64,000 nucleotides of DNA from Crocodylus rhombifer (GCA_038503035.1 JAVSML010021669.1:186001-250000); one strand, 5' to 3'; shown: positions 35,103 to 47,282, counted from the first letter of the stretch. Numbers and translations are program-made. The notes: generated by a model not told the origin, from the letters alone.

Positions 35103-35810
35103 CTGGCAGTCAATGTTCCCTCTACGGAGCAGTGGTCCATGAGCGCACCACCTTGGGCCGGTGTGAGACACTTACTGAAGGGGACTGGGGCCAGGGGCTG
35201 TGAGCCAGGGGCCAGTGGCTGGAGCTGGGGGCCAGGGGCCAGAGCCAGAGCTGGGGGCCAGAGCCTGCCGCAGGCTCCCCAGTTCTGGTGAAGTGCTCCA
35301 CTCCCCCACAACAGGGCCGGGGAGTAGAGCACTTCCCTGGAGCCCACGCCAGCCCCTCGCTCCAGCCTCCATCCCTGCCTTGCCTCACCTCAGGGAGGAG
35401 CTGCTGCCTGCCCCAGTGAGGTTTCGCCAGCTCCGGGACACTGCTTTGCTCCCTGGCCCTGATGCCATGTGCCTCCTCGCTCCCTGAGGTGATGCAGGGG
35501 AGTGGAGCAGTGTCCCAGAGCCAGTGGAGCCTCACTCAGGTCAGGCAGTGGCTCCCCTGCCTTGCCTCACTTTGGGGAGATGGAGACTGGGGCAGGAGGG
35601 CTGGCATGGGCTCCACCAGCTCTGGGGAAGTGCTTCTTCCCCAGCCCTGATGCGGGGGAATGGAGTACTTCCCCAGAGCCGGTGGAGCCCATGCCAGGTT
35701 CCTGTGCCAGCCTCTCCTTGTGCGCAGACTTGAAAAGGCTGTGTGCAACCACACTTTTAGTTGTGCGCGGCTGTGCACATGCGTACCTTAGAGGGAAACT
35801 TGCTGGCAGT
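35103..35810 (+). mobile_element. hAT-type non-autonomous transposon with perfect 8-bp duplication
   Basis: The body is 35111-35802 (692 bp). The left end is CAATGTTCCCTCTACGG and the complement of the right end is CAAGTTTCCCTCTAAGG, 14 of 17 identical. CTGGCAGT flanks both sides, at 35103-35110 and 35803-35810, a perfect 8-bp target duplication as expected for hAT transposases. The interior is GC-rich with repeated 'ggagcccatgcca' and 'gctccac' phrases and has no transposase, so the element depended on one supplied elsewhere. The ORFs of 60-143 codons inside it are not genes. Confidence 0.85.
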
Positions 35811-36374
35811 AACATATTAAAGCCAGAGACCAAGACAGTGAATAGGGGCTGCAAACAAGTATAACCCAGGCAGTACTCCAAGAGGTACCCCCTCTCCAAT
35901 TTGAAGAGATCAAAGCAGGTGCGCAAGCACTGTGCAAGATGTAGGGGCTCTCCTATAGAGCAGAGCCAGATCACCAATGGTGACTTCATCATATACATCT
36001 TAATGACAGAACAGTACTGGGAACATAACTAGTATAAACCAGGGGTATAGGGGACACTACAATGCCCTGACGGGGCAGGATTCAACGAAGATTAGACACT
36101 TACAATCATAGACATATTCATCCAGTTGACAGAAGACAGGGTTAACCAAAACGTAAAACACAAACAGCAGAACAAACAATACTGGTTGGTGAAATATAAA
36201 AGGCACAAAATACACAATGTCAGATGGCAAGGAATATATAGGGCCTAGGTACCTGGAGCAGGAGAAAACACGACAACCTCTTTCTACTGCAACAAGGATT
36301 TCCCTGTTAGCTCACTCACCCCAAGTCACCCCAGCTGGGATTTAAATTCAGATCTCCCACATAGTAGGCAGAAA
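35811..36374. other. Intergenic spacer, nothing recognised
   Basis: No supported feature was found. Confidence 0.45.
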
Positions 36375-36915
36375 TTCTCTCCCTTTCCTTCTCTTACCCT
36401 GTGTGAGGGGCTAGCTGGTAGTGACTTAGCCCAGGGGTTTTGAAAAGGCAAAACTGCTTCGGGTCTTGACCTTGCAGGAGCCACGGCCTCATGTTGAGCT
36501 GCCTGGCCTCTCATTGCAGCCTCTTGTAGGTAATCCTGGAGCCCAGTGGGTAACCTCTCCTGCCGGCCGCACACTGCGCTGCTGAGGGTCTAACTGCTGC
36601 CTACAGGTCTCACTCCTTCAGGTGCTTCTGGGGCAACTGCTCCTGCCCCACTGGCTCAGCTCTTGCCAGCTTTTGAAGCTCCTTCCTTGTGGTCCCTCAC
36701 TGGTCTCCCCTGAGTCACCTGTGCTGCCCCTTTTATTCCCCCTCCAGGTGACCCAAGGGGCTAATCACGGGACATGGAGGGTGAGTCTCTGGGGCCTGAT
36801 TGGTGAGGAAAGGGAATCCCAAGTCCTCCAATCATCTTTTGCCTTTTCAAAACCCCTGGGCTAAGTCACTACCAGCTAGCCCCTCACACGGGGTAAGAGA
36901 AGGAAAGGGAGAGAA
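36375..36915 (-). mobile_element. LTR-like unit bounded by 79-bp inverted repeats
   Basis: The arms 36375-36453 and 36837-36915 are complementary at 78 of 79 positions. Within each arm a 'TGTGAGGGGCTAGCTGG' boundary sits about 26 bp from the outer edge, so the inner unit has TG...CA ends. On the minus strand the unit has a CCAAT box ('caccaatcagg', near 36798) and a TATA box ('gaataaaagggg', near 36732), about 155 bp from its 5' edge, as in the LTRs at 16.7 and 18.6 kb. It could be an LTR whose end was duplicated in inverted orientation, or a fold-back element. No direct flanking duplication is seen. Confidence 0.65.
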
Positions 36916-37439
36916 GCCTGACACCAGGCACCAGATCCCGCCCGGAGACGGTAAATGATCCAGAGCTGCCTGTGCCTTTGGTTTGTTGAGTGTTTGTTTG
37001 GTGAGCTGTATGTGTTTGGGCCATATGCTCTGAGAAGCTGGAAATGTTGAGTGATTGTTGCCTGGGACAGAAGCACTAACAAGGGGTGGAGCCAGTCCAG
37101 GCCCAGCAGGGTATAAAATGAAATTCCCTGATTGACCAGGGAGCCAGCAAACAGGGTAAGTAGCTTGCAGGTCAGTTTGCTCCCTGCTGGGCCCTACCCC
37201 TGCTTTTGAGGGGATAGCCTTTCAGCTTTGTGTGAAGAAGCAGGAAAAGAGGAACCTTTTGGGACCAATGAGCAGTAAACAGGTCAGCTTCCAGGTGAGC
37301 TCTCTAGGGAAGGTGTGCTTGGAAAAAGAGCTGTAAGAGAGAAAGCAGATTAAGAGATCCAGGGAAATGGCTGAAGGGCATTGCAATGCCAGAGCCACTG
37401 CCTCTGCTTGCACCTGTGAGGTTTCTATCTAGGCAAGAC
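36916..37439. other. Sequence upstream of the CR1 body
   Basis: Contains 'gggtataaaatgaa' (TATA-like, near 37110) and repeat-like text ('ccaggcccagcaggg'). It may be further LTR sequence or CR1 5' leader; I could not decide. Confidence 0.4.
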
Positions 37440-40400
37440 AACTCACTATGAAGGCTTCCACCCAGGTCCAGGTGTGGGGACTGTGGCTTGTAGGTTCCTT
37501 CCAGTGATGACCAGGTTAGGCTCAGCCATGGGATGTTGTTCCCATGGCTGGAAAGAGATGGGATCCACTTGACGGAAGGAAGAGCATCTTCACAGACAAG
37601 CTTGCTAACCTAGCGAAGGAGGGCTTTAGACTAGGTTTGCTGGGGGATGCAGACAAAAGCCCTGAGGAAAGTGGGGAAGGGGGAAGCAGAAGGAAGAACA
37701 AGCAGAACTGGGCAACAGGGGAGGTGCTCTTGTACTTGCTGAGAAATCAGAGCAATCTACTAAAGTGTCCGTACATGAATGCACAGAGCCTGGGAAACAA
37801 GCAGGAAGAACTGGAAGTCCTTGCATAGTCACAGTACTATGACATGATTGGAATAACAGACTCGGTGGGATAGCTCACATAACTGGAGCACTGTCGTGGA
37901 TCAGGAAGGACGGACAGGGGAGAAGAGGAGAAGTTGCACTTTATGTAAAAGAGCCATATGATTGCTCAGAGCTCCAGTATGAAACTGGAGATAGGACTGT
38001 TGAAAGTCTCTGGGCTAAGTTTAGAAGGGAGAGCAACAAGGGTGATGTTGTTATAGTGGGTGTCTGCTATAGACTGCCAGACAAGGAGGAAGTGGTGGGT
38101 GAGGCTTTCTTCATACAGCTAGCAGAAGTTTCCCAGTCCCAAGCCTTGGTTCTCATGGGGAACTTTGAACACCCTGACATCTGTTGGGAAAGCGATATAG
38201 CAGTGTCCAGGAAATCCAGGAAGTTTTTAGAGAGTGTTAAGGACAACTTCCTAGTGCAAGTGCTGGAGTGGTCAACTAGGGGCTATGACCTGCTGCTCAC
38301 AGATGGGGAAGAATTAGTGGGGAACGTAGTAGGGGATGGCAACTTGGGCAGCAGTGACCATGAGATGGTTGAGTTCAGGATCCTGAGGAAAGGAAGGATG
38401 GAGAACAGCAGAGTAAGGACCCTGAACTTCAGAAAAGCAGTCTTCAACTTGCTCAGGGAGCTTATGGGCAGGATCCCCTGGGAAGCCAGTCTGAAGGGGA
38501 GAAGAGTCCAGGAGAGCTGGCTGTACTTCAAAAAAGCCTTACTGAGAGAGCAGGAACAAATTATCCTGATGCACAGGAAGGCTAGCAAGTACAGCAGAAG
38601 ACCAGCTTAGCTTGGCAGGAAACTCTCTTCAGTAAATTAAATCACAAAAAAGGTTGTAAGTGGAAACTTGGACAAATAACTAGGGAGGAGTATAAGAGCA
38701 TTGCTTGGGCATGCAGGGATGAAGTCACGAAGTCCAAAGGACAATTGGAGTTGCAGCTAGCAAAGGATGTGAAGGGTAACAAGAAGGGTTTCTATAAGTA
38801 TTTTAATAGCAAAAGGAGGATCAGGGAACATGTAGGTCCCTTACTGAATGGGGAAAGCAAACTTGTGATGGAGGATGCAGAAAAGACTGAATGTTCAATG
38901 CCTCTTTCACCTCAGTCTTCACAGGTAAGGTTGGCTCCCAGACTACCACACCAGGCAGCGCAGTTTGAGGAGCGCATGAGCAGCCCTCAGTGCAGAAAGA
39001 ACAAGTTAGGAACTATTTGGAAAAAGTTGGACATATACAAGTGTAGGGGGCTGAATGGAATGCACCCAAAGGTGCTGAGGAAGTTAACTGATGAGATTGC
39101 TGAGCCACTGGCCATCATTTTTGAAAACTCATGGTGATTAGGAGAGGTCCTGGATGATTGGAAAAGGTCAATTATAGTGCCCATACTAACAAAGGGAGAA
39201 AAAGGAGGATCCAGGAAACTACAGACCTGTCAGCCTCACCCCAGTACCTCAGAATCATGGAGCAGATCCTTAAGGAATCCATTTCTAAGCTCATGGAGGA
39301 GAAAGTAATTAGGAATAGTCAGCATGGGTTCACCAGGGTCAAGTCATGCCTGACCAACCTGATTGCCTTCTATGATGAGATGATTGGCTCTGTGGATGCA
39401 GGGAGATGAGTGGATGTGGTATACCTTGATTTTTAGTGAGGCTTTTGATACATTCTCATAGGCAAACTAAGGAAGTATGGGTTGAATGAATGACCCCCTT
39501 TCTAAGGTGGATAGAAAACTGGCTGGATTGTTGGGTTCAGAGGGTAACGGCTTGATGTCTGTCTAGTTGTCAGCCATTCTCAAGTGGAATGCCCCGGGGC
39601 TGGTCCTGGGGCACTTTTGTTCGCTGTCTTCATTAATGACCTGAAAGATGCCATGGGGTGCACCCTCACCCCAAGTCTGTAGACAACACCAAGCTGGGGG
39701 GAGTAGTAGATGCACTGGAGAGTAGGACTAGGATTCAGAGTGACCTAGACAAATTGGAGGATTGGGCACAAAGAAATCTCATGAGATTCAACAAAGACAA
39801 GTGCAAAGTCCTGCACTTGAGACGGAACAATCCGATGCCCCAGTACAGGCTGGGGACTGACTGGCTGGACAGCAGCTCTTCAGAAAAGGACACGGTGGGG
39901 GGGGGGGTGTTACAGTGGACAATAAGCTGAATATAAACCAACAATGTGCCCTAGTTGCAAAGAAGGCTAACAGCATACTAGGCTGCATTGGTAGGTATGT
40001 TGCCAGCAGGTCAAGGGAAGTCATTCTTCCCTTCTATTCAGCACTTGTGAGGCCACATCTTAAGTCCTGTGTTCAGTTTTGGACCCCCTCCCCAGCCCCC
40101 CCCCATGACAAAGGATGTGGACAAATTGGATAGAGTCCAACGTAGGGCAACAAAAATGGTTAGGCGGGGTAGGGCACATGACTTCTGAGGGACTGGTCTT
40201 CTTTAGTCTGCAGAAGAAAGAACTGAGGTTGGATTTGATATCAGCCTTCAACTATGTGAAGGGTTGTTCCAGAGACAATGGAGCTAGACTGTTCTCAGTG
40301 GTGTCAGATGGCAGAACAAGGATCAACAGTCTCAAGTTGCAGCAAGGGAAGTTTTAAGTTAGAAAAATATTTCTAGTATCTAACCAGGAGGGTAGTAAAA

Positions 40401-40555
40401 TACTAGAACAGGTTACCCAGAGAGGTGGTAGAATCTCCATCCTTGGAGGTTTTTAGACCCAGGTAGACTAAGCTTTAGCTGGGATGATCTAGTTGGGGAT
40501 GGTCCTGCTTTGAGCAGGGGTTTGGACTAGATGATTTCCTGAGGTCCCTTTCAAC
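37440..40555 (+). mobile_element. Long degenerate CR1 LINE, plus strand
   Basis: Successive broken frames follow the CR1 order. The end of ORF1 is seen as 'LANLAKEGFRLGLLGDA' (near 37600). The endonuclease start is 'MNAQSLGNKQEELEVLA' (37770-37825). The endonuclease core follows, with 'GVCYRLPDKEEV', 'LVLMGNFEHPDICW' and 'LGSSDHEMVEFRIL' (38056-38400). Then comes the reverse transcriptase: 'GLNGMHPKVLRKLTDEIAEP' (39045-39110), 'QHGFTRVKSCLTNLIAFYDE' (39318-39380), 'MRFNKDKCKVLHL' (39780-39825) and '[20 protein letters not shown]' (40000-40060). Many stops and shifts break it. The catalytic FADD box reads 'SVDN', and a run of 12 G near 39897 breaks the frame. The D of 'GDFNHPDICW' is also N here. 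It is non-functional but unusually long for a CR1 copy. Confidence 0.9.
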
Positions 40556-41150
40556 CGCACCTTGGCATGCATCTCGAGCAGGTCCAAGGAAGTGATCCTC
40601 CCCCTCTATGCGGCACTGGTCAGGCCGCAGCTGAATACTGCGTCCAATTCTGGACACCGCACTTCAAGAGGGATGTCGACAGCATGGAGAGGGTCCAGAG
40701 GAGGGCCACTCATATGATCAGGGGACAACAGGGCAGGCCCTATGAGGACAGGCTGTGGGACCTGAACCTGTTCAGCCTCCAAAAGAGAAGGCTGAGGGGG
40801 GATCTTGTGGCCTGTTATAAACTAGTCAGGGGGGATCAGCAGGCATTGGGGGAGTCCCTGTTCCCCCGAGCACCACCAGGAGTGACCAGGAATAACGGTC
40901 GCAAGCTGGCAGAGGGCAGATTTAGGTTAGATATCAGGAGGTGCTACTTCACGGTCAGGGCGGCCAGGGTCTGGAACCAGCTTCCAAGAGAAGTGGTGCA
41001 GGCTCCTACCCTGGGGGTGTTTAAGAGGAGGTTAGATGAACATCTTGCTGGGGTCATTTGACCCCAGTATTCTTTCCTGCCATGGCAGGGGGTCGGACTA
41101 GATGATCTGCTCAGGTCCCTTCCAACCCTACAAACTATGAAACTATGAAA
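40556..41150 (+). mobile_element. Second CR1 copy, 3' end, abutting the first
   Basis: Immediately after the 3' UTR of the first copy ('gaggtccctttcaacc') a new CR1 segment starts inside the reverse transcriptase: 'SKEVILPLYAALVRPQL', then a frame change near 40630, then 'AEYCVQFWTPHFKRDVDS' and '[20 protein letters not shown]', ending 'GVFKRRLDEHLAGVI' and a stop at 41059. The 3' UTR 'ggtcggactagatgatctgc' and the tail of 'aaactatgaaactatgaaa' follow. It is less decayed than the first copy and belongs to a different subfamily. Confidence 0.9.
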
Positions 41151-42231
41151 CCCTAACTTTCTAAGATTCTATATCAGGGCTGCTCAGCACCACAAAGCAG
41201 TTGGAGGAGGACATCCTCAGGTGGACCTGTGTTCTGGTGAGTGAAGGGGCCAGGGGGAGCTCTTTTGGGTTTATCATGGGGGGGGAAACAAAAAACCCCC
41301 AAACATAAAAATGTATAGGTATTTAGAATTTATTTTATGATAGTGACTGACTGGTAGACTTCCAAATTGCTTTAAAATTATAAATATATCAATAAAACAT
41401 TGTGATCAACTGATACCTATACATACATATTAGTGGTGTTTTATTTTAATTAAGAAAATATGCAGATTCAGTGGAGGTTTTTTTTTGTTTGTTTGTTTTT
41501 TTTAACTGGAAGATTTGCAATTTTTTAAATTTTATTTATATCAGGGAATTTGGCTTTAAAAAACAAACAGGGGGAAAAAAACAGTATCCCTGCTGATAAT
41601 GAGCATGAGCCCTAGAGAAGGGCTGTTTGTAGCTGGTATATGTCAGGTGACATCACCTGCTGCTACACTTACCATGTTATAGACTAGAAATGTAGATGAG
41701 GTAAGTTGGCTCTGGTTAGGAAGGTAGACTACAGAGGAAGGCTGATGTATTTTACTCAAAGCAATACCATCAGCTCTCTATGTTCAGTAATTCATTTTAC
41801 TGCTTTAGAAACTTTTAAGAATAAGAAATGCAAATGCACCTTTGATGTGCTGATTATTTAGAAATGTACAAAAACATGAAAAGTAACTATAATGAAGTGT
41901 CTCCTGGGTGCCTTGGAACATCCAAAAGGGACACAGAAGAGGTTCCCTAGGAAACAAGATGCTCTCCAAAGCATTTTTTAAGCTTGGCCAGCTGACAGTT
42001 ATTCAATTGTGCTCTAAACAGTGTTGCTAGTAGGTATGTGATTCAACTCCGAAGTGCTGTTGGTAGGATTAAACGTGGGGAGTCTTGGATTAAAGAGCAC
42101 CTGCAAGGGAAGGAGGCTGGATAGATTAGTTCCTGGCTGCATAAATTCTTTCGGAGCTTAGTAAAAGAGAGAAAAGATACATCACTAATTTATCCAAAAA
42201 AAGACAATTGCCAGCACTTTAAGAAAATCAT
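41151..42231. other. AT-rich intergenic sequence, nothing recognised
   Basis: No supported feature was found. Confidence 0.45.
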
Positions 42232-42561
42232 AAGGCCATACTACACTGCAACACACAGTGGCAACATGTGCACCCCCTGAGAGCACCTGTGCGTCCCCTG
42301 ACGGGCTGCACTCCCTGCATGAATGTTGGGCGGGGCGGGGCCAGACAGGAGCGCTAGTGCCCCCCTGGGAACGCTGGCTGGGGAGTGGGAGCACCAGATA
42401 TAGTGCCATGGCTGCTTCTGGGAGCTCTGCAGCTGCTTCCCAGTCAGCGAGATTGACCACAGGGGGACACTGGTCGCTGGGGGGGCAGGTGCCCCCTGCC
42501 TAAGGTGGCACCAGTTGCCCATGAAGACGCAGATCCCCACTGGCAGTAGTGTAGATGCACA
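42232..42561. mobile_element. MITE G, short GC-rich DNA transposon
   Basis: The left end 'ggccatactacactgc' pairs loosely with the complement of the right end 'gtgcatctacactactgc', and both are followed by 'cagtggg/cagtggc'. The interior is GC-rich. It resembles the 'catgt.tacac' termini of the other elements here but is too diverged to place. Confidence 0.5.
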
Positions 42562-45500
42562 CTATTTATGCAGGAGTTCCCTGATACCTTGGGAACATGC
42601 ATGCACAGTAGCACCCCTTAGGAAGGTGTCACATACACTTTCTTCTGTAGCTGACCGACTATAATTAATGCGCCTTTGGGCTTGAGTGTAGGAAGCAAAT
42701 GCTATAATCATGTCTAGTCCATAATAGGGAGTGCAAAGAAGAATGATTCAGCTTCTGCTTATGCCCTCTTGTATTTTGACCAAGCATGGGGCAGGCACAG
42801 TGTTGTCCTTTTTTTTCTGGAAAAAGCCTGCAGTGATCCTTGCAGTCTTTCCTGGTTGTTCACTGAATGATTCATTTTGCAAATCAAAGAGTTTGGGATG
42901 TTGAAAAGAAGGAGTGGTTCTGGAGATGAACTCTCTCTTCCAAAGTGTTTCATAGAAATAAGAAGTTGGAGAATTGTACCTCAATACATTTTTCTGAAAT
43001 GGTTTTTGCTTACAGGAAACAGATGTGGTAGTAACTCAAGTATAAGTAATAAGTATGTTTAACAGACAGATTAGTATAATTGCGTGCCTTGTCAGCTAGT
43101 ATACAAAGTGCACAGATACCTTCATAGCTTTATTACATGTACATGCTTGTGTTTCATTGAGACATACAATGAAAACAAACTGCATGATCATCAGTCATCT
43201 TAAGAAAAGCAATTAAAAGTTAGTGTGTGCCTGGAGTCATTTTAAAAGTGCTGGGAAAATTGGGAGCTTAAGAAGTCTTTTCCAAGTTGTGATTGTAATT
43301 CACATTCATAGTAAGAAAAATAAGGTATTATGACACACAATATGTGATATTAACATTTGTAAAATCTTAAATATACTTTGTATCCTTGCAAGACATGTTT
43401 CAGACAAGTAATATATTCTATTAAATTGTAAAATCATCAGGCATAATTTTGTACAGAAACATAGTTTACTTAAGGAAAGGTGGGGAAATTTCTCCGTTCA
43501 AATAGATAAAGAACATGCCTCTCTCTCTCAAGCAGAGGATTATATTTCTTGTAGATAAGCACTACAAAAATGTACTCTCTTAAATAGTAAGTAATAGTTG
43601 AGGTTTAATATTTCTGACATTGTACTATAATTTTACAAATATTGCATAAGCTGTTTCTGGAGAATACATCTTTGATGTTATGTCAAGATATATTAGGATA
43701 TTAAGTCATGTAAAACAACGCCTAAAAAACTTTGTTCATTGCATAGCACATTGTGTGGTAAGGGCAATGAGCAACAGGAAACTGAAACAGTCTACCAAGT
43801 TCTGATGATACTTATAAATACATTTTAATTAATTTGAGAACAGTTTAAAAATAAAAGATCAATTTTACCAACATCTATGAGAAATTTAAAAACTAGAAAA
43901 TCTTGCCCATTTTCTATAACACAATTTTGGTCATGTGGGACAAATACTGCTATACAAATAGTCAAAGGGAAAATCCAAATGATGGAATCAAGGCTGGAAA
44001 TAGAGCACCTATTACTTCCATTCCTGTTCCACCAGTTTTCAGGTAGTAGAAAGAAGTGGAGAATAAAACTCCCAGATTTTGCTGGCTTAAGGAGTCATGG
44101 TCTTTGTAAGGAACAAGGCAAAACAGTTGCTTCATGCTTGATCTTGCTCAGTTAGTCCTACAAATAAACTTTTTCCTTTGATTCACAGTTATGTAGATGT
44201 GAGGGAAGGAGATTATACAACACCCTATGACTTCAAGGAAGTGTCAACATCACTTCTGAGAGTTCAGTGATGCATACGCTTCAACCATGGAATGGTTAGG
44301 TAAGCAGAGAAACTACACACTTGACAGTCTTTTAAAATGAATGATTAGCCAATTAAGAATTGAAATGCCCTGTTTCTTTTTGTGACAGGTGTCAAATCTC
44401 TGCACAGGCCCACCACCTGTCTATGGGTAGACTGCTAACCTTGCTCACCTGCCATGCCTTGTTGTAATTGAATTAAGTTGTTAATGAGTTGGGAGGTTGC
44501 CCTTCATGTTCCCACCTGTACATGGGCAATAAATACACACTCCAACCACCCCTACACATGTCCTGTGCCTCACAGATGTTTTTCACCTGGCTGGCACTCT
44601 AAGTGCCTATCGTCTCCCCAGGTTCACTTGTCTCTTGGCCCCTCCCTGGGCTGCTTCTCCACGCACCTCTCTCTCTGGGCCACTTCTCCATGCCTCCCTC
44701 TCTCTCTGGGCCCTACCCAGCTCCTGTGCCCTGTGTTTTGTCTCTTTAAGAGGGTAAAACTTTTAAGAGAACACATCTCTTAGCCCTGGGTACCTTAGGT
44801 CCCTGGATCCTCACAGTTGTTGTAGGCAGCAACCTAAGTAGCATCTAGTCTCAGGTAGCTTGCTTGGGCAAAGGCTCCTTTCCTTGGCAGTTGCTAGATA
44901 AAGAATATTTCTGGCAGCTCCAACCCTAGCTTATGTTTCCCAGGGCCCTGCCGTCTCCTGATCAACTGCCTGCCTGCAGGTGTGACCAATTACCCTATTA
45001 GCCTGTTGCTTAGGCAACTCACAGCTGTGGAGCTTTGCCTAGCCCTCTGAACAGCCTGGCCAGGCTACTTCTGCCCTTTGAAGTAGCACACAGGTCCTGG
45101 TGCCTTGCTATACTTTTTTAAAATCATAGTTGCAAATGAACAACAAATACTTCTTATTGATGATAAGACAAGAGGGAGTTGTGTTTTAAAAGTGGAAATA
45201 AAACTCAAAGTTTCATGTTGTATGGCTTTGCTGTTGGTTTTAAATTGCTTTACATTTAAACTTGAAGATTTAAAACAAACAAAAAAACCCCCCAGCCTTT
45301 TAATATTATTTCTCTTTTGGAGAGTGCAATTGCTAAAGAGTATAGATATGTCCTGCTATGCTGTTATCAAATTTTATAAATGTAAAGATATTGAAATTTC
45401 TTTTTTTCTTTTCAAATGCAGTTCTATCAGAAAGATTCTCTCTTTTTCCCTCTTTAAGGGGCTTAATTTTATTGAGTATACATTAAAACTATCGAAATCA

Positions 45501-45788
45501 AAGCCACTGTCATCACTTTTAGAAAAGTGTATTTTCTTTGTAGCATGAATTGAGAAAATGTATATATCTGTTAAAAACTTAGTAAATCAGAATCTTGGGG
45601 TGGGCCAATAGCATTTCTTTAGGTATGTGAGATACAAAAGGAATAGAAACTGAGAAACATGAAACTAAGCAAAAGGGTTTTGTGGTGCATTTTAAAACAG
45701 ACCAGGTTGGAGATGAGGTAGGAGCTTGATGTAATTCCTTCAAGACTTCTAAGGTAGCACAGGTCAAAACACAGGAGTTTTGCTATTC
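42562..45788. other. Mostly AT-rich intergenic sequence
   Basis: 42562-44400 is AT-rich with nothing recognised. 44470-45100 is pyrimidine-rich with repeated 'ctctctgggcc' phrases and may be repeat-derived. A 147-codon ORF at 45105-45548 is AT-rich, with no domain. Confidence 0.4.
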
Positions 45789-46829
45789 TTAGGGTGCTTG
45801 TACATGCAGCGGGGGTTTAATTCTCCCTAAACTGAAATGGTGGATTTTAAAAAACCCACTGTTTCTACCGCTTCAATTTAAGGAGCACTAAACCCTCATT
45901 GTGTGCGCATGGGTGTGGGGGCCCAATCCTTCCCCCTCCAGCCTACCTGCCTCTCCCACGGTGGTGGTGGGGGGGGCAAGCTGCCAGTAGGCCAAGCAGT
46001 CCCTGAGCTGCATGGGGCATAGCATTTCCCCCCATGGTGGCAGCTCCCCCCCAGCCCTGGTGGTCCCAGGGGGTGCCGCCACTGTGGAGGGAAGCACTAG
46101 GCCTTGTGCAGCTTGCGCTGTGTGACCCAGTGGCAAATTGATGAATGCAGCAAATTGTCTGCTCATGCAGACAGGCTCCACTGCACTGGGGTACAGGGTT
46201 GGGGAGGGCATGGGGTGGGGGGCGGAGTGGCAAGGAGCCTGATCCTTTTTTTTTTCTCCCTTCCCCCCCACCCCTGGTGTTTCCCTCTATGGCAGCAGTA
46301 CCCCCCCAGGACTGCTGTGCTAGGGTGCCAGCAATTAGGTGCTGCCTGGGGGGGTACCACCATCATGGAGGGAAGGACTGGAGTCCCCTGCAGTTCAGGC
46401 ACCTCTTGGCCTGCCTGCAGCTCGCCCCCCCACCATGGGAGAGGCAGGTAGGCTTCAGCACCCTGTGCACCATACCTGCTGCCTTCTCACTGCCTGGTAC
46501 CAGCCAAAAATAGCTGGTTTGCCCCAGTGGCAAGGTGGCAGAAGTGTGTCTAGGTGTGGTGGTGGTGGCAGGGATGGTGCACAGGGTGCTGGAAGCCTGC
46601 CAAGCCTGAGTTTCCCTGAGTACATTGGCTTCCAGTGCCCTGTGCACCATTGCATTTTGTTAGGTAGTAAATGAAAACACCCCAGAGGGGTTTTACTTTG
46701 CTACACTACAGAGTCATTTAAAGTGAAATGCACTGCCATGTGTGTAAATAGCAGTGCCATTAAAGCAATGCAAAAAGGCATTTAAGCTGCTTTTAAAGGC
46801 CTATTTTGTTGCATGTACAAAGGCCCTTA
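45789..46829. mobile_element. Harbinger-like non-autonomous element I
   Basis: The body is 45792-46826. It starts GGGTGCTTGTACATGCA and the complement of its end is GGGCCTTTGTACATGCA, 14 of 17 identical. TTA flanks both sides (45789-45791, 46827-46829), the 3-bp duplication typical of PIF/Harbinger elements. The GC-rich interior contains inverted sub-repeats (for example 45942-46060 against 46340-46455, with 'ctgcctctcccacggtgg' and its complement). There is no transposase. A 3-bp duplication can arise by chance, so the class is tentative. Confidence 0.65.
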
Positions 46830-46830
46830 G

Positions 46831-47281
46831 TAGGTACATCTACACATGTAATTAAGGTGACAAACTCTGGCACAATTCTTGCTGGAGTAAACTGCTCCCA
46901 GGCATAGCATCTACATGTGTGCCCTGGAGAGCACCAATTTGAGCCAGGGTGGAGCAGGCTTGGGCTGGCAGGGTCAGCCCCAAGCTCCAAATAATGATAC
47001 TAGGTGGTGGAGGGCTTGGCTGGGGGACAAAGGTGCTTAGTCACTGCAGAGCCATGTGGCTAGGGAGGAGTCTGGCCTCTGCACAGCCACTAGTTACACA
47101 TGCACTTCAGCACAGTTAATGACTCTGTAGTAAGATAGTACTATCAGAAATGGTACCATCTTAAGGTGGAGTTAATAGGTTTACTGTGATACAGTACTAA
47201 TACCAACATGTGTAGATGGTGACACTTTACTGCAGAGCTAATTGGTCAATTGCAGCAAAAAGGTATGTGTAGATGCACCCA
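46831..47281 (+). mobile_element. MITE B, same family as the element at 30233
   Basis: The left end 'taggtacatctacacatgta' and the complement of the right end 'tgggtgcatctacacatacc' are inverted. Its complement aligns along its length with 30233-30601, including 'gcagtttactccagc' near the left end. It sits directly against the element on its left and the element on its right. Confidence 0.75.
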
Positions 47282-47282
47282 G

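Noticed and set aside
37440..40357. CR1 frames as host genes
   Set aside because: The pieces match CR1 endonuclease and reverse transcriptase in order and are broken by stops and shifts, so they are retroelement remains.
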